A DNA stretch of 64,000 nucleotides from Tardiphaga sp. vice304 (GTDB taxonomy: Bacteria; Pseudomonadota; Alphaproteobacteria; Rhizobiales; Xanthobacteraceae), in assembly GCF_007018905.1 (NCBI RefSeq), contig NZ_CP041402.1, positions 868,001 through 932,000 of the forward strand, in the 5' to 3' direction. The notes below the pieces were generated by a model, which was not told where the DNA came from, did not search any database, and saw only the letters and a list, made by a program, of their open reading frames with translations. The position numbers were made by a program, and so were the translations under genes. Below are positions 17,640-27,226 of the stretch, one piece after another (positions within the stretch are counted from its first letter, which is position 1; each line of letters begins with the position of its first letter).

Positions 17640-17858
17640 ATCTTCAAATCTGTTCTCGAGCACGCGACGGCGCAAGCCAGCGCGTATGATGCCGACTTTT
17701 ATGCCTGGACGCAGGAGCAGGTCGCTCTGCCGGCGCTCACGTTGCCGTCTGAATGCCCTCTTAGTCTCGACGATCTGCTTGCGCCGGACTTCGATTTGAG
17801 CCGCTGCGCAGAGTTGATTGCAGCGTCGATCGGCAACAACGGGCGCGGCGGCCAGTAG
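17640..17858 (+). pseudogene. Internally deleted DUF29 gene relic
   Basis: In one frame the DNA encodes AYDADFYAWTQEQVAL, the conserved N-terminus of DUF29 proteins, joined directly to LTLPSECPLSLDDLLAPDF, which resembles the conserved C-terminus (PE-CP-SLEQ-L-DF). The roughly 90 residues normally between them are missing, and the frame has no usable start codon before the match. It ends in TAG at 17856-17858. This is best read as a dead gene with an internal deletion, just after the HNH gene. Confidence 0.75.
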
Positions 17859-18032
17859 CCTCGTCCGGCCGCGTCGCAGCAATGCCCGCACCATTCGCAT
17901 GCTGCAGCGCCCTCTGCAGCGAAGTGTAGTTCGCTCTTTCAAACCTCCTTGACTTGGTATCACGGAACTAGGCAGTCTGGCGTGACCAAGAACGCATCGG
18001 ACAACGATCCGGATGCATCAGGGAGAGACGTC

Positions 18033-19253
18033 ATGAGCTCATTTATGAGGCCGCTTTCGGCTGCGAGTCTGATCGTTGCCGGCGCCCTTGCCATCACCAA
18101 TCCCGCCACCGCGCAGCAGACCATCAAGATCGGCGTGCCCACCTCGGTGCAGCTGCAGGTCGGTCGCGATACCCAGAACGCCGCCAAACTGGCCGCCGAG
18201 GAGATCAACGCCAAGGGCGGCGTGCTCGGACGCAAACTCGAGATCGTCGTTGCCGACGAAACCGAGAACCCCGAACAGGGTATCGCCGCGATCAAGAAGC
18301 TCACCGCCGACGAGAAGGTCAATGTGCTGATCGGCGGCTACACCAGCGGCGTTACCCTCGCCCAGTTGCCGCACATCTCGAGCGCCAAGACGATCTATAT
18401 CGGCGTGGGAGCCGCCTCGCCGGCCATCACCGCCAAGGTGAAATCCGACTACGACAACTACAAGTACATTTTCCGCGCATTTCCCATTAACGCTGCGCAC
18501 CAGGCCCGCGCGCTGGTCGACTTCATCAACGGCAAGCTGAAGGGCGAGTTGAAGATGACCAAGATCGCCATCGTCGGCGAGAATGCCAAATGGGTTCAGG
18601 ACCTGGTCCCGATCCTGAAAAAGGGTGCCACCGATGGCGGCACCGAGGTGAAGCTGGCGGAATTCTTCGATACCTCGACGTCGGACTTCTCGCCGCTGTT
18701 CGCCAAGGTCAAGGACTCGGGCGCGCAATATCTCATCGTCGTGCTGTCGCATGCCTCGTCGGACATTTTCGTCAAGCAGTGGCATGACGCGCAGGTGCCG
18801 ATCCCGATCGGCGGCATCGACGTCAAGAGCCAGGACGCCGATTTCTTCACCCGCGTCAGCGGCAAGGCCAATGCGGAAACCGTCGGCATGTTCGCGATCC
18901 GCGCGCCACTGACGCCGAAGACGATCCCGTTCTGGGACGAGTTCGTGAAGCGCTTCGGCACCGCCCCGGTCTATACCGGGATCGGCGCCTATGACGCGGT
19001 CTACATTTATGCCGATGCGGTGAAGCGCGCCAATTCGATCGAGCCCGACGCGGTCATCAAGGAACTGGAGAAGACCGATCATGTCGGCATCGCCGGCAAG
19101 CTCGTGTTCGATGAATTGCACGACGTGAAAACCGGGCCGGGCATGCAGAACCTGCTGTTCGTGCAGTGGCAGAAGAACGGCGAACGCGTCGTGGTGTGGC
19201 CGAAGGAAGCCGCCACCGGCCCGATGATCTCGCCGCCCTGGATGAGCAACTAG
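18033..19253 (+). CDS. Branched-chain amino-acid-type ABC transporter, periplasmic binding protein
   Basis: 406 residues. The start at 18033 has GGGAGAG upstream; an in-frame extension to 17949 lacks a signal-peptide-like start. The N-terminal signal peptide (about 1-27) ends near NPATAQQ. The mature protein is a type I Leu/Ile/Val-binding fold (IKIGVPTSVQLQVGRDTQNAAKLAAEEINAKGG is spread over two strands; later NVLIGGYTSG and IAIVGENAKW). It feeds the LivHMGF-like permease encoded downstream. The real ligand may be an amino acid, amide or aromatic acid. Confidence 0.9.
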   Translation: MSSFMRPLSAASLIVAGALAITNPATAQQTIKIGVPTSVQLQVGRDTQNAAKLAAEEINAKGGVLGRKLEIVVADETENPEQGIAAIKKLTADEKVNVLIGGYTSGVTLAQLPHISSAKTIYIGVGAASPAITAKVKSDYDNYKYIFRAFPINAAHQARALVDFINGKLKGELKMTKIAIVGENAKWVQDLVPILKKGATDGGTEVKLAEFFDTSTSDFSPLFAKVKDSGAQYLIVVLSHASSDIFVKQWHDAQVPIPIGGIDVKSQDADFFTRVSGKANAETVGMFAIRAPLTPKTIPFWDEFVKRFGTAPVYTGIGAYDAVYIYADAVKRANSIEPDAVIKELEKTDHVGIAGKLVFDELHDVKTGPGMQNLLFVQWQKNGERVVVWPKEAATGPMISPPWMSN

Positions 19254-19267
19254 CTGTCGTCGAGTCA

Positions 19268-19295
19268 GGAGGCCGAACCGTAACGTTCGGCCTCC
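19268..19295 (+). terminator. Intercistronic stem-loop after binding-protein gene
   Basis: GGAGGCCGAAC and GTTCGGCCTCC form a perfect 11-bp stem with a 6-base loop (CGTAAC), followed by CCCTTCC rather than a T run. It lies between the binding-protein gene and the permease genes. Such hairpins in ABC operons commonly stabilise the upstream mRNA and limit read-through, giving more binding protein than permease. Confidence 0.75.
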
Positions 19296-19323
19296 CCCTT
19301 CCTGGCACCAACAGCGGGACCTC

Positions 19324-20178
19324 ATGCTTCAAATTCTGATTTACGGCGCGGTCTCCAGCGCGATCTACGCAATGCTAGCCGTGGGATTCACCCTCATCTT
19401 CGGCGTCGCCCGCATCCTCAACCTGGCCCATGGTTCGTTTTATGCGCTCGGCGCCTACGCCGCCTACGTGCTGACCTCGTTGCTGGGCGTGCCCTTGTTT
19501 CTCGCCGCCCCCATCGCCGTGCTGCTGGTTGCCGGCTTCGGCGTGCTGATGGAGCGCTTTTTGGTGCGCCCGCTGCGCGCCTCGCAACTGGCGGTGCTGA
19601 TGATCACGCTGGCGGTGTCGCTGGCCGTGGAGCAGGCGCTGTTCATCACCTTCGGCTCGGAATACCGCAATGTGCCGTCCTTCGTCGCCGACAAGCTGTC
19701 GATCGGCGGCGTCGATATCGGCGGGCAGCGTCTGCTGGCGCTGGTCGCCGGCGTGCTGGTGCTGCTGCTGCTGTGGCTGTTCATCCAGCGCACCCGGCTG
19801 GGCGCAGCCATTCTTGCGGTGTCGCAGGATCCGGAAGCCGCGCAGTACATGGGCATTCCGACCAACCGCATCTTCTCGATCGTCATGGCGATTTCGGCCG
19901 GCACCGCCGCGCTGGCCGGCGTGCTGGTGTCGCCGTTCCTGACGGTGCAGCCCACCATGGGCTTGCTGCCGATGGTCAAGGCCTTCGCCATCGTCATCGT
20001 CGGCGGGCTCGGCTCGATCCCGGGCAGCATCATCGCCTCCCTGATCCTCGGCTATTCCGAGACCATCGTCGCCTACATGATCTCCACCTCATGGACCGAA
20101 CTGGTCTCGCTGGTCGCCGTGGTGGTCACCCTGATGATCCGGCCCTCCGGCATCCTCGGCCGACGGGCGGCGTTCTGA
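19324..20178 (+). CDS. Branched-chain amino-acid-type ABC permease, LivH-like
   Basis: 284 residues and about eight membrane helices. Family marks include TLIFGVARILNLAHGSFYALGAY near the N-terminus and VGGLGSIPGSIIASLILG near the C-terminus, the EAA-like loop contacting the ATPases. It is one half of the heterodimeric inner-membrane channel and lies one base before the LivM-like gene. Confidence 0.95.
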   Translation: MLQILIYGAVSSAIYAMLAVGFTLIFGVARILNLAHGSFYALGAYAAYVLTSLLGVPLFLAAPIAVLLVAGFGVLMERFLVRPLRASQLAVLMITLAVSLAVEQALFITFGSEYRNVPSFVADKLSIGGVDIGGQRLLALVAGVLVLLLLWLFIQRTRLGAAILAVSQDPEAAQYMGIPTNRIFSIVMAISAGTAALAGVLVSPFLTVQPTMGLLPMVKAFAIVIVGGLGSIPGSIIASLILGYSETIVAYMISTSWTELVSLVAVVVTLMIRPSGILGRRAAF

Positions 20179-20179
20179 T

Positions 20180-21109
20180 ATGCGCAGCATCGCTCCGATC
20201 GATATCGCCGGCGGCATCGCGCTTGTCGCCATCCTCGCGGTGGCACCGATGCAGGTATCCAGCAACTATCTCACCGGCGTGCTGACGGTCTGCGCCGTCT
20301 ACGGCATCTGGGCCTCGAGCTGGGACTTCATGTCCGGCCTCACCGGCCGGGAGAATTTCGGCCACTCGCTGTTCATCGGCGCCGGGGCCTATACCGCGGG
20401 TTTTCTCGCCACCATCTGGTTCACCAATCCGTGGCTCAGCCTGCCGCTGGCGGTGGTGATCGCGGTGGCCTTCAGCCTGCTGGTCGGCTTTCCCACGCTG
20501 CGGCTGCGCGGCCCGTATTTCGCGCTGGCGATGTTGTCGGCCTCGGCCATCCTGCAGCGGCTGTGCCTGATCTTCTGGGAATATACCGGCGGCGAGGAGG
20601 GGCTGTACGGCCTCGACCCGTTGATCAAGAACCCGCTGCACTACTACTGGTTCGTGCTCGGCGTGCTGGTGGTCACCGTGATCGTTCTCACGCTGCTGGC
20701 GCAGTCGCATTGGGGCCTGCTGCTGCGGGCCATTCGCGGCGATGAGGCGACCTGTCAGGCCGCCGGCATCAACGTCACCTTCTACAAAATAGCATCCCTG
20801 ATGATCTCGGCCGGTTTCGCCGGCCTCGGCGGCGCGCTCTACGCGCACTATCAGCTGCAGGTCTCGCCGCCTTTGTTCTCGGTGGTCGTCTCCATCACCG
20901 TGATCATCATGGTCTATGTCGGCGGCATCGGCTCGATCTACGGCGCCGCCGTCGCGGCGATCTTGCTGACGCTGCTTACCGAAATGCTGCGCGGTTTCGG
21001 CGAGTACCGGCTGTGGATATACACCCTTACGCTGATGCTGATCCTGTTCTTCCTGCCCAACGGGCTGATCGCGCCGCTGTGGCGCCGGGTGACGGAGCGG
21101 CTGCGATGA
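20180..21109 (+). CDS. Branched-chain amino-acid-type ABC permease, LivM-like
   Basis: 309 residues, about eight to nine membrane helices. It carries SGLTGRENFGHSLFIGAGAYT and GGIGSIYGAAVAAILL, the LivM-type signatures. Its stop overlaps the next start (ATGA at 21106-21109), so translation of the ATPase is coupled. Confidence 0.95.
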   Translation: MRSIAPIDIAGGIALVAILAVAPMQVSSNYLTGVLTVCAVYGIWASSWDFMSGLTGRENFGHSLFIGAGAYTAGFLATIWFTNPWLSLPLAVVIAVAFSLLVGFPTLRLRGPYFALAMLSASAILQRLCLIFWEYTGGEEGLYGLDPLIKNPLHYYWFVLGVLVVTVIVLTLLAQSHWGLLLRAIRGDEATCQAAGINVTFYKIASLMISAGFAGLGGALYAHYQLQVSPPLFSVVVSITVIIMVYVGGIGSIYGAAVAAILLTLLTEMLRGFGEYRLWIYTLTLMLILFFLPNGLIAPLWRRVTERLR

Positions 21110-21835
21110 CCGTGCTGCTCGAGGTCGATGGCGTCACAAAACGCTTCGGTGGTCTGACCGCCGTCAAGAACGTGAGCTTCACGCTGCAGAAAGGCGAATT
21201 CACCGGCATTCTCGGGCCTAACGGCGCCGGCAAGACCACCTTGTTCAATATCCTCACCGGCTTCATGCCGCCGACCTCCGGCGCCATCCACTTCAACGGC
21301 GAGTTGGTGCGGGAGCTGGCGCCGTACAAGGTGGTCAATCGCGGCATGGCGCGGACTTTCCAGCTCACGCGCCCGTTCCTCGGCATGAACCTGCTGGAGA
21401 ACGTGCTGGTGGCCTGCATGTCGCCACGCGCGCATCAGGACAAGGATAAGGAGGCCCGCGCGAGCTATCTGCTCGGTCAGGTCGGCCTCGGCGGTCGCGA
21501 CAAGGAGCCGGTGGAAACGCTGCCTTACGGCGACCTGCGGCGGCTCGAAATCGCCCGCGCGCTGGCGACGAGGCCGGACCTCCTGCTGCTCGACGAGCCC
21601 TTCGCCGGCCTCGGCAGCAGCGAGATCGAGCAGCTGGCGCAACTGATCCGCCGGCTGCACCGCGAGGAAAACCTCACCATCCTCCTGATCGAACACAAGC
21701 TGCGCGAGTTCATGGCCTTGGTGTCGCGCGTCATCGCGATGAATTTCGGCGAGATCATCGCGGTCGGGCCGCCCGACGAGATCGTGAAAAATCCAAAGGT
21801 GATCGAGGCCTATATCGGCAAGACGGAGGACGAAC

Positions 21836-21849
<14 letters not shown>
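21106..21849 (+). CDS. Branched-chain amino-acid-type ABC ATPase, LivG-like
   Basis: 247 residues. It has Walker A GPNGAGKTT, the LivG-type Q-loop region MARTFQLTRPF, Walker B LLLLDEPFAGL and the H-loop Glu-His in LLIEHKL. The ABC signature is degenerate (TLPYGDLRRLEIARAL; LSGGQ replaced by LPYGD), which is normal for LivG proteins. ATG 21106 is preferred over an in-frame start at 21013 inside livM. Overlaps the next gene by 14 bases. Confidence 0.95.
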
Positions 21850-22543
<694 letters not shown>

Positions 22544-22577
22544 GCCGGGCCGGCCATCGCGGTGCGCGCGGCCCGGC
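22544..22577 (+). terminator. GC hairpin after livF-like gene
   Basis: GCCGGGCC and GGCCCGGC (8 bp) flank an 18-base loop directly after the stop. There is no T tract, so it may act as an mRNA-stabilising stem or a weak terminator. Confidence 0.35.
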
Positions 22578-22660
22578 GGAAATCCGGCCGGGGCTGGACT
22601 TCCAAGGCTGCCATCGCATCTTATATGCAGGTCCACGCCGCGATCAGAAGGAGACCCTGC

Positions 22661-23632
22661 ATGCCATCCCTGACCGAATGGAAGGTGCCGGCCGCCGTGC
22701 AGCCGCGCGCGGACGAATTTGCGTTCGATCTGGAGGCCACGCTCGAGGCGGTGGTCGGGCTGCACTGCATCGTCCCGGAAGACGCCTTCACCGCGCAGAC
22801 GCTCGGCACCGAGCGCGCCGGTAACGGCGTGCTGATCGACAAGGGATTGATCCTCACCATCGGCTATCTGATCACCGAGGCCGAGACGATCTGGGTGCAT
22901 CTCGGCGACGGCCGCGTGGTGCCCGGCCATGCGCTTGGCGTCGATCCGGAGAGCGGCTTCGGCCTGGTGCAGGCGCTCGGCGAGATCGATATTGCCCCCT
23001 TGCCGCTCGGCGTTTCCGGCAGGGCGAAGATCGGCGATGCCGTGGTGGTCGGCGGCGTCGGCGGGCGCACCCGCTCGGTCGCCGGCAAGATCGCCGCGGT
23101 GCAGGAATTCGCCGGCTACTGGGAATATCTGCTGGACGACGCGATCTTCACGCATCCCGCACACCCGAATTGGGGCGGCGCTGCGCTGATCAATGCCAAG
23201 GGTGAGTTGATCGGCATCGGGTCGCTGCAGATCGAGCGCGACCTCGGCGGCCGGAGCGAGCACCTCAATATGGTGGTGCCGATCGATCTGTTGAAGCCGG
23301 TGCTCGACGACCTCAGGAAGTTCGGCAAGGTCAACCGCCCGGCGCGGCCGTGGCTCGGGCTCTATGCCGCCGAGGTCGAGGACAAGGTGGTCGTGGTCGG
23401 CCTCGCCGCCCGCGGCCCCGCCGCGCGCGCCGAGTTGAAGACCGGCGACGTCATCCTCGCCGTCAATGGCGAGGAGGTGACGGATTCGGCGGAGTTTTAC
23501 CGCGCGCTATGGGCGCTCGGCCCCGCCGGCATCGACGTGCCGCTCACGCTGTACCGTGGCGGCGACACGTTCGACGTCGAGCTGGTCTCGACCGATCGCA
23601 ACCGGATGCTCAAGGCGCCGCGGATGCATTGA
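22661..23632 (+). CDS. HtrA/S1C-like protein with PDZ domain and no catalytic triad
   Basis: 324 residues; AAGGAGA precedes the ATG. A trypsin-like double barrel (about 25-225) is followed by a PDZ domain (about 235-315: ARAELKTGDVILAVNGEEV). Compared by eye with DegS/DegP, all three catalytic positions are replaced: the His site reads LTIGYLI (Tyr), the Asp site DPESGFGL (Gly), and the Ser site HPNWGGAAL (Trp instead of GNSGGAL). There is no signal peptide or membrane helix, so it appears cytoplasmic. It is thus a probable pseudoprotease, perhaps a peptide-binding scaffold. It lies on the same strand after the liv-type operon, with its own Shine-Dalgarno. Confidence 0.85.
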   Translation: MPSLTEWKVPAAVQPRADEFAFDLEATLEAVVGLHCIVPEDAFTAQTLGTERAGNGVLIDKGLILTIGYLITEAETIWVHLGDGRVVPGHALGVDPESGFGLVQALGEIDIAPLPLGVSGRAKIGDAVVVGGVGGRTRSVAGKIAAVQEFAGYWEYLLDDAIFTHPAHPNWGGAALINAKGELIGIGSLQIERDLGGRSEHLNMVVPIDLLKPVLDDLRKFGKVNRPARPWLGLYAAEVEDKVVVVGLAARGPAARAELKTGDVILAVNGEEVTDSAEFYRALWALGPAGIDVPLTLYRGGDTFDVELVSTDRNRMLKAPRMH

Positions 23633-23641
23633 GGCCGGCGG

Positions 23642-24616
23642 TTATTCCTGCTTCAGATCCAGCTTGCGGATGATCTCGCCCCATTTGGTGATTTCGGACT
23701 TCACATAGCCCTGCGAGTCCGACGATGAGCCGCCGATCGTGCTGAAGCCGATGCGCTCGAATTGTTCGCGGATGCCCGAATCGGCCAGCGCGGTGTTGAT
23801 GTCGTCGTTCAGCTTGGCGACCACGGCGGGCGGCGTCTGCGCCGGCACCATGAAGGCGACCCAGGTGGCGTCCTCGTCGTCGCTGAGGCCGAGTTCGCGC
23901 GCGGTCGGCACGTCCGGCAGAGACTTCATGCGGTCCTTGCTGGTGACGGCCAGCGCCTTGACCTGACCGCCCTTGACCAGTTCCATCGCCGCCGGCAGCG
24001 CCACGCTGGCCAGCGCGGTGTGACCGCCCATCACCGAGTTCAGCGCCGGGCCGGCGCCGGTGAATGGCGCATGTACGATCGTCACCTTGGCATTGAGGCG
24101 GAAGATCTTCTCGGCCGACAGGTGCGGCGTGGTGCCTACGCCGGCGGTGCCATAGGTGTAGTTCTCGGTCTTCGACGCCTCGATCACGTCGCGCAGCGTC
24201 TTCGCCTTCAGGCTTGGCGCGCCGACGATCAGGTTCGGCGTCGTGGCCGCCACGATCGCGGTGGTGAAATCGGCAGGATTGTAGCCGGCCTTCGACGACA
24301 GGCTCGGATTGACCGCGAAGGCGCTGGTTGTCACCAGCACGGTATAGCCGTTCGGCTCCGCCTTGGCGGTCGCGCCCGCGGCGATGTTGCCGCCGGCGCC
24401 GCCGCGGTTTTCGATCACCACCGGCTGCTTCCACTGCTCGTTGAGCTTCTGGCCGAGGATGCGGGCGATCAGGTCCGCCGGGCCGCCCGGCGCGAAGGCC
24501 ACGACCAGCTTCACCGGCTGCGAGGGGTAGGGCTGCGCGGCGGCCGGCAGGGTGGAGCCGATCGTGACAGCGGCAAGCAGAGCGGCGAAAGCCGGACGGG
24601 TGACGGCGGATGACAT
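23642..24616 (-). CDS. Bug/TctC-family tripartite tricarboxylate transporter binding protein
   Basis: 324 residues with a signal peptide (about 1-27, ending AAAQPYPS). Bug-family marks are PVKLVVAFAPGGPADLIAR, VVIENRGGAGGNIA and GTAGVGTTPHLS. These periplasmic proteins bind carboxylates or related small molecules. No TctA/TctB membrane genes are near, so it must serve a transporter encoded elsewhere or act as a sensor. Last gene of the GntR-led cluster. Confidence 0.9.
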   Translation of the reverse strand: MSSAVTRPAFAALLAAVTIGSTLPAAAQPYPSQPVKLVVAFAPGGPADLIARILGQKLNEQWKQPVVIENRGGAGGNIAAGATAKAEPNGYTVLVTTSAFAVNPSLSSKAGYNPADFTTAIVAATTPNLIVGAPSLKAKTLRDVIEASKTENYTYGTAGVGTTPHLSAEKIFRLNAKVTIVHAPFTGAGPALNSVMGGHTALASVALPAAMELVKGGQVKALAVTSKDRMKSLPDVPTARELGLSDDEDATWVAFMVPAQTPPAVVAKLNDDINTALADSGIREQFERIGFSTIGGSSSDSQGYVKSEITKWGEIIRKLDLKQE

Positions 24617-24672
24617 GGCGTTTCCTCCTGGGATTGATCGGGCGCTTGGGCGCCGCTGGTCTTGTCGGGAGC

Positions 24673-25569
24673 TTAGGTCGTCTGGTCCTTGAACAACTCA
24701 CCATGCGCGAGCGCGTGGCGGGCGATCTCGATGCGGGTGCCGATCCAGATGTCATCGCGCGCGAGCGCCAGTTTGATCATGGCGTCATAGGCCCAGGCGC
24801 CGGCCGGGCGGCCGAAGGCATGGGTATGCGCGGTGACGTCGAGCATGAACGGCGCATCGTCGGCATCAGGGGCGTTGTCGAGGATGGCGCGGAATTGCTC
24901 GACCAGAGCGGCCGGCGCATTGCCGTAGCGGATCGAATGCGGCAGGTCGTTGACGTCCATGGTCAGCGGAATGCCGACGATCGACGGACCGGAGGCGTCG
25001 CCCGAGGAGATGATCGCCGGCAGGTCGTCGTCGTTGCAGTCGCCGAACCAGACATAGCCTTCCTCGGCGAGCAGCCGTGGGCTGATCAGGCTGCCGGTGC
25101 CGCGCGGACTGATCCAGCCGAGCGGCCGTTCGCCGGTGATGCCCGCGATCAGGTCGCCGGTGCGGCGGATGTTGGCGCGCTCGCCGGCCTCGTCGAAATA
25201 GACCGGGATCACGTCCATGCCGTAGGAATGCGCCACGATCTCGTGGCCGGCAGCGTGCAGTTCGGCGAGCACCGTGGGATGCGTCTCCGCCAGCACGCCG
25301 TTGACCATGATGCTGGTCTTGACCTTGTTGGCCGCGGCGATCCGCGTCAGGCGCTGGATGCCGCGCACCGCGCCATAGCTCGCCCAGGAATGCGCGTTGG
25401 TATCGAAATAGCCCGGCTGCAGCACGTTGCCCATCGGCCCGATGCCCGGCGCCTTGCCGGGCGACCAGGCCTCATAAGCGAGGTTGAACACGACTGCGAT
25501 CTTCGCGCCGTTCGGCCAGCGAAAATCCGACGTCGCGCGCTTGATGCGAAAGGTTTCGGCGTTGCTCAT
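24673..25569 (-). CDS. Polysaccharide deacetylase-family hydrolase
   Basis: 298 residues of the NodB/CE4-like, PuuE-type fold: IAVVFNLAYEAWSPGK at the N-terminus, HEIVAHSYGMD for the metal-binding His region, GWISPRGTGS, and TAHTHAFGRPAG near the C-terminus. No signal peptide, so it is cytoplasmic. Relatives hydrolyse allantoin or other amides rather than polysaccharide. The context (FAH enzyme, Bug binding protein) suggests a small-molecule catabolic amidohydrolase. Confidence 0.82.
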   Translation of the reverse strand: MSNAETFRIKRATSDFRWPNGAKIAVVFNLAYEAWSPGKAPGIGPMGNVLQPGYFDTNAHSWASYGAVRGIQRLTRIAAANKVKTSIMVNGVLAETHPTVLAELHAAGHEIVAHSYGMDVIPVYFDEAGERANIRRTGDLIAGITGERPLGWISPRGTGSLISPRLLAEEGYVWFGDCNDDDLPAIISSGDASGPSIVGIPLTMDVNDLPHSIRYGNAPAALVEQFRAILDNAPDADDAPFMLDVTAHTHAFGRPAGAWAYDAMIKLALARDDIWIGTRIEIARHALAHGELFKDQTT

Positions 25570-25597
25570 GGTCGTTTCCTCTCGTTTTTATTGTTGT

Positions 25598-26485
25598 TCA
25601 GGCGGTGATCGTGTTGTGGAGGATGCCGATGCCTTCGATTTCGGCGGTGACGCGGTCGCCGTCGACCAGGAAGCGCGGTGGCTCCATCGCATAGCCGACG
25701 CCGGACGGCGTGCCGGTGGCGATCACGTCGCCGGGCTCCAGCGTCAGGCCGCGCGACAGGTGCTCGATGATGGCGGGAATATCGAAGATCATCCGGCTGG
25801 TGCGGCTATCCTGGCGCAGCTCGCTATTGACCGTGCTGAAGATGCGGAGATCTTCGACGTTGGGCAGCGCCGAGGCGTGCACCACCACCGGCCCGAACGG
25901 GCAGGAGCGGTCCAGCCCCTTGCCCTTGAACCACTGGCCGTAGCGGCGCTGCGTGTCGCGGCCGGTGATGTCGTTGATGATCGAGTAGCCGAAGATGTGG
26001 GAATAGGCGTCGGCGGCTGCAATGTTGGAGCCCTTGGTGCCGATGATGACGGCGAGTTCGACCTCGTAGTCGAGCTGCGCGGTGACGTTGGCGTGCTGCG
26101 GAATGGTCTCGCCGTCGGCGATCACCGCGGTCGGCGGCTTGGTGAAGAATTCCGGCACGGCCGGCAGCGGCACCGGGGCCTTGCCCTGCGCGCGCATGCC
26201 TTCGTCGATATGTTCCTTGTAGTTCCGGCCGACGCAGAACACGTTCTTCTTCGGCCGCGGAATCGGCGCCAGGATTTTCAGCGACGCGCGCGGCAGCAGG
26301 TTCTTCGCCGACGACTGCAACTCGCGCACGGTCGCGATGCCGGCCTCGCCGGCTTCCGCGAGATCGCCGACATGGCGCGGCGCGGTCTGTTTCGACGGCC
26401 AGGCGGCCGTGAGGTCGAGCACCTGCTCGCCGATCAGGAGGCCGAGGTGGCTGTCGTTGCCGGCTTCGAAGGTCAGAAAGATCAT
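25598..26485 (-). CDS. Fumarylacetoacetate hydrolase-family protein
   Basis: 295 residues. The FAH core starts at VFCVGRNYKEHIDEG. Metal-binding acids are in QLDYEVELAVIIG, followed by YSIINDITGRDTQ and VIATGTPSGVG. Members hydrolyse or decarboxylate/isomerise beta-diketo and oxo-acid products of aromatic and sugar-acid catabolism. Its start overlaps the GntR stop by four bases (ATGA), so regulator and enzyme are coupled. Confidence 0.9.
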   Translation of the reverse strand: MIFLTFEAGNDSHLGLLIGEQVLDLTAAWPSKQTAPRHVGDLAEAGEAGIATVRELQSSAKNLLPRASLKILAPIPRPKKNVFCVGRNYKEHIDEGMRAQGKAPVPLPAVPEFFTKPPTAVIADGETIPQHANVTAQLDYEVELAVIIGTKGSNIAAADAYSHIFGYSIINDITGRDTQRRYGQWFKGKGLDRSCPFGPVVVHASALPNVEDLRIFSTVNSELRQDSRTSRMIFDIPAIIEHLSRGLTLEPGDVIATGTPSGVGYAMEPPRFLVDGDRVTAEIEGIGILHNTITA

Positions 26486-27171
26486 GATGGGTTTCCGTCT
26501 TTGTCGGTGATGTCGAATTCGGTGAGGGAGGATGCCGCCTGCTCGCGCAGCACGCGGACATGGCGTCGCGCCACCGCCTCGGCGCGGTCGGGATCCCGGG
26601 CCTCAATGGCGTCGATGATGTCGAAGTGCTCGTGGAAGGATTGCGCGCCGCGATCGAGCCGCTCGATGAAGCGCAGCCCGGCCATTTTGAGATGGCCGAA
26701 CGAGTCCCAGGTCTTTTCCAGCAGCGTGTTGCGGCTCTCGCGCATCAGCAGGGCATGGAAGGCGGTATTGGCCGCGGCATAGTCGGCCGGACGCGCCAGC
26801 GCGCCAGCCTCGTCGAAACTGGCGAATACCGCGCGCAGACGCGCGCAGACGTCGGCTGAGCCGTGAGCTGCGACGTCGCGCGCGGCAAGCCCTTCCAGCA
26901 TTTCGCGGATTGCCAGCCATTCTAGATATTCGGCCAGCGAGGTCGGCATCAGCCGGGCGCCGCGGCGCGGGCGAAATGCGATCAGCCCTTCCTGCTCGAG
27001 CCGGCGCATCGCTTCCCGCACCGGGGTCCGGCTGACGCCAAGCTCGGCGGCCAGCTCTTCCTCCCGCACGCGGACCGGCGCGGTGATCCCGGCCGCGCGC
27101 AGCCCGAGGCTGGCTTTCAGCGCGGAATAGACTTCGTCTCGTAGGTAAGGGCGGGCAGCAATTGGGCTCAT
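26482..27171 (-). CDS. GntR-family regulator, FCD (FadR-like) subfamily
   Basis: 229 residues. The winged helix (about 8-75) has REEELAAELGVSRTPVREAMRRLE, and the C-terminal FCD all-helical ligand domain follows with HALLMRESRN and the late HFDIIDAIEARD His. A TTG 21 bases upstream falls inside a palindromic operator, so ATG 27171 is the better start. It leads the FAH/deacetylase/Bug cluster and most likely represses it and itself until a metabolite binds. Confidence 0.9.
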   Translation of the reverse strand: MSPIAARPYLRDEVYSALKASLGLRAAGITAPVRVREEELAAELGVSRTPVREAMRRLEQEGLIAFRPRRGARLMPTSLAEYLEWLAIREMLEGLAARDVAAHGSADVCARLRAVFASFDEAGALARPADYAAANTAFHALLMRESRNTLLEKTWDSFGHLKMAGLRFIERLDRGAQSFHEHFDIIDAIEARDPDRAEAVARRHVRVLREQAASSLTEFDITDKDGNPS

Positions 27172-27174
27172 GGA

Positions 27175-27194
27175 TTTTGTATATGTATACAAAA
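27175..27194. promoter_or_regulatory. GntR/FCD operator at regulator start
   Basis: The arms TTTTGTATA and TATACAAAA are perfect inverted repeats with a 2-base centre, ending three bases from the regulator ATG. The form (TTGTATAC-like dyad) matches FCD-subfamily operators, and the AT-rich patch stands out in a GC-rich region. Binding here would block transcription or ribosome access for the whole cluster. Confidence 0.75.
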
Positions 27195-27226
27195 TTGGAT
27201 TGTCTATTGAAAATCATTGATCTGTC

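Noticed and set aside
27172..27192. TTG start for the GntR regulator
   Set aside because: The extra seven codons lie inside the palindromic operator; the ATG at 27171 begins the family-like sequence.
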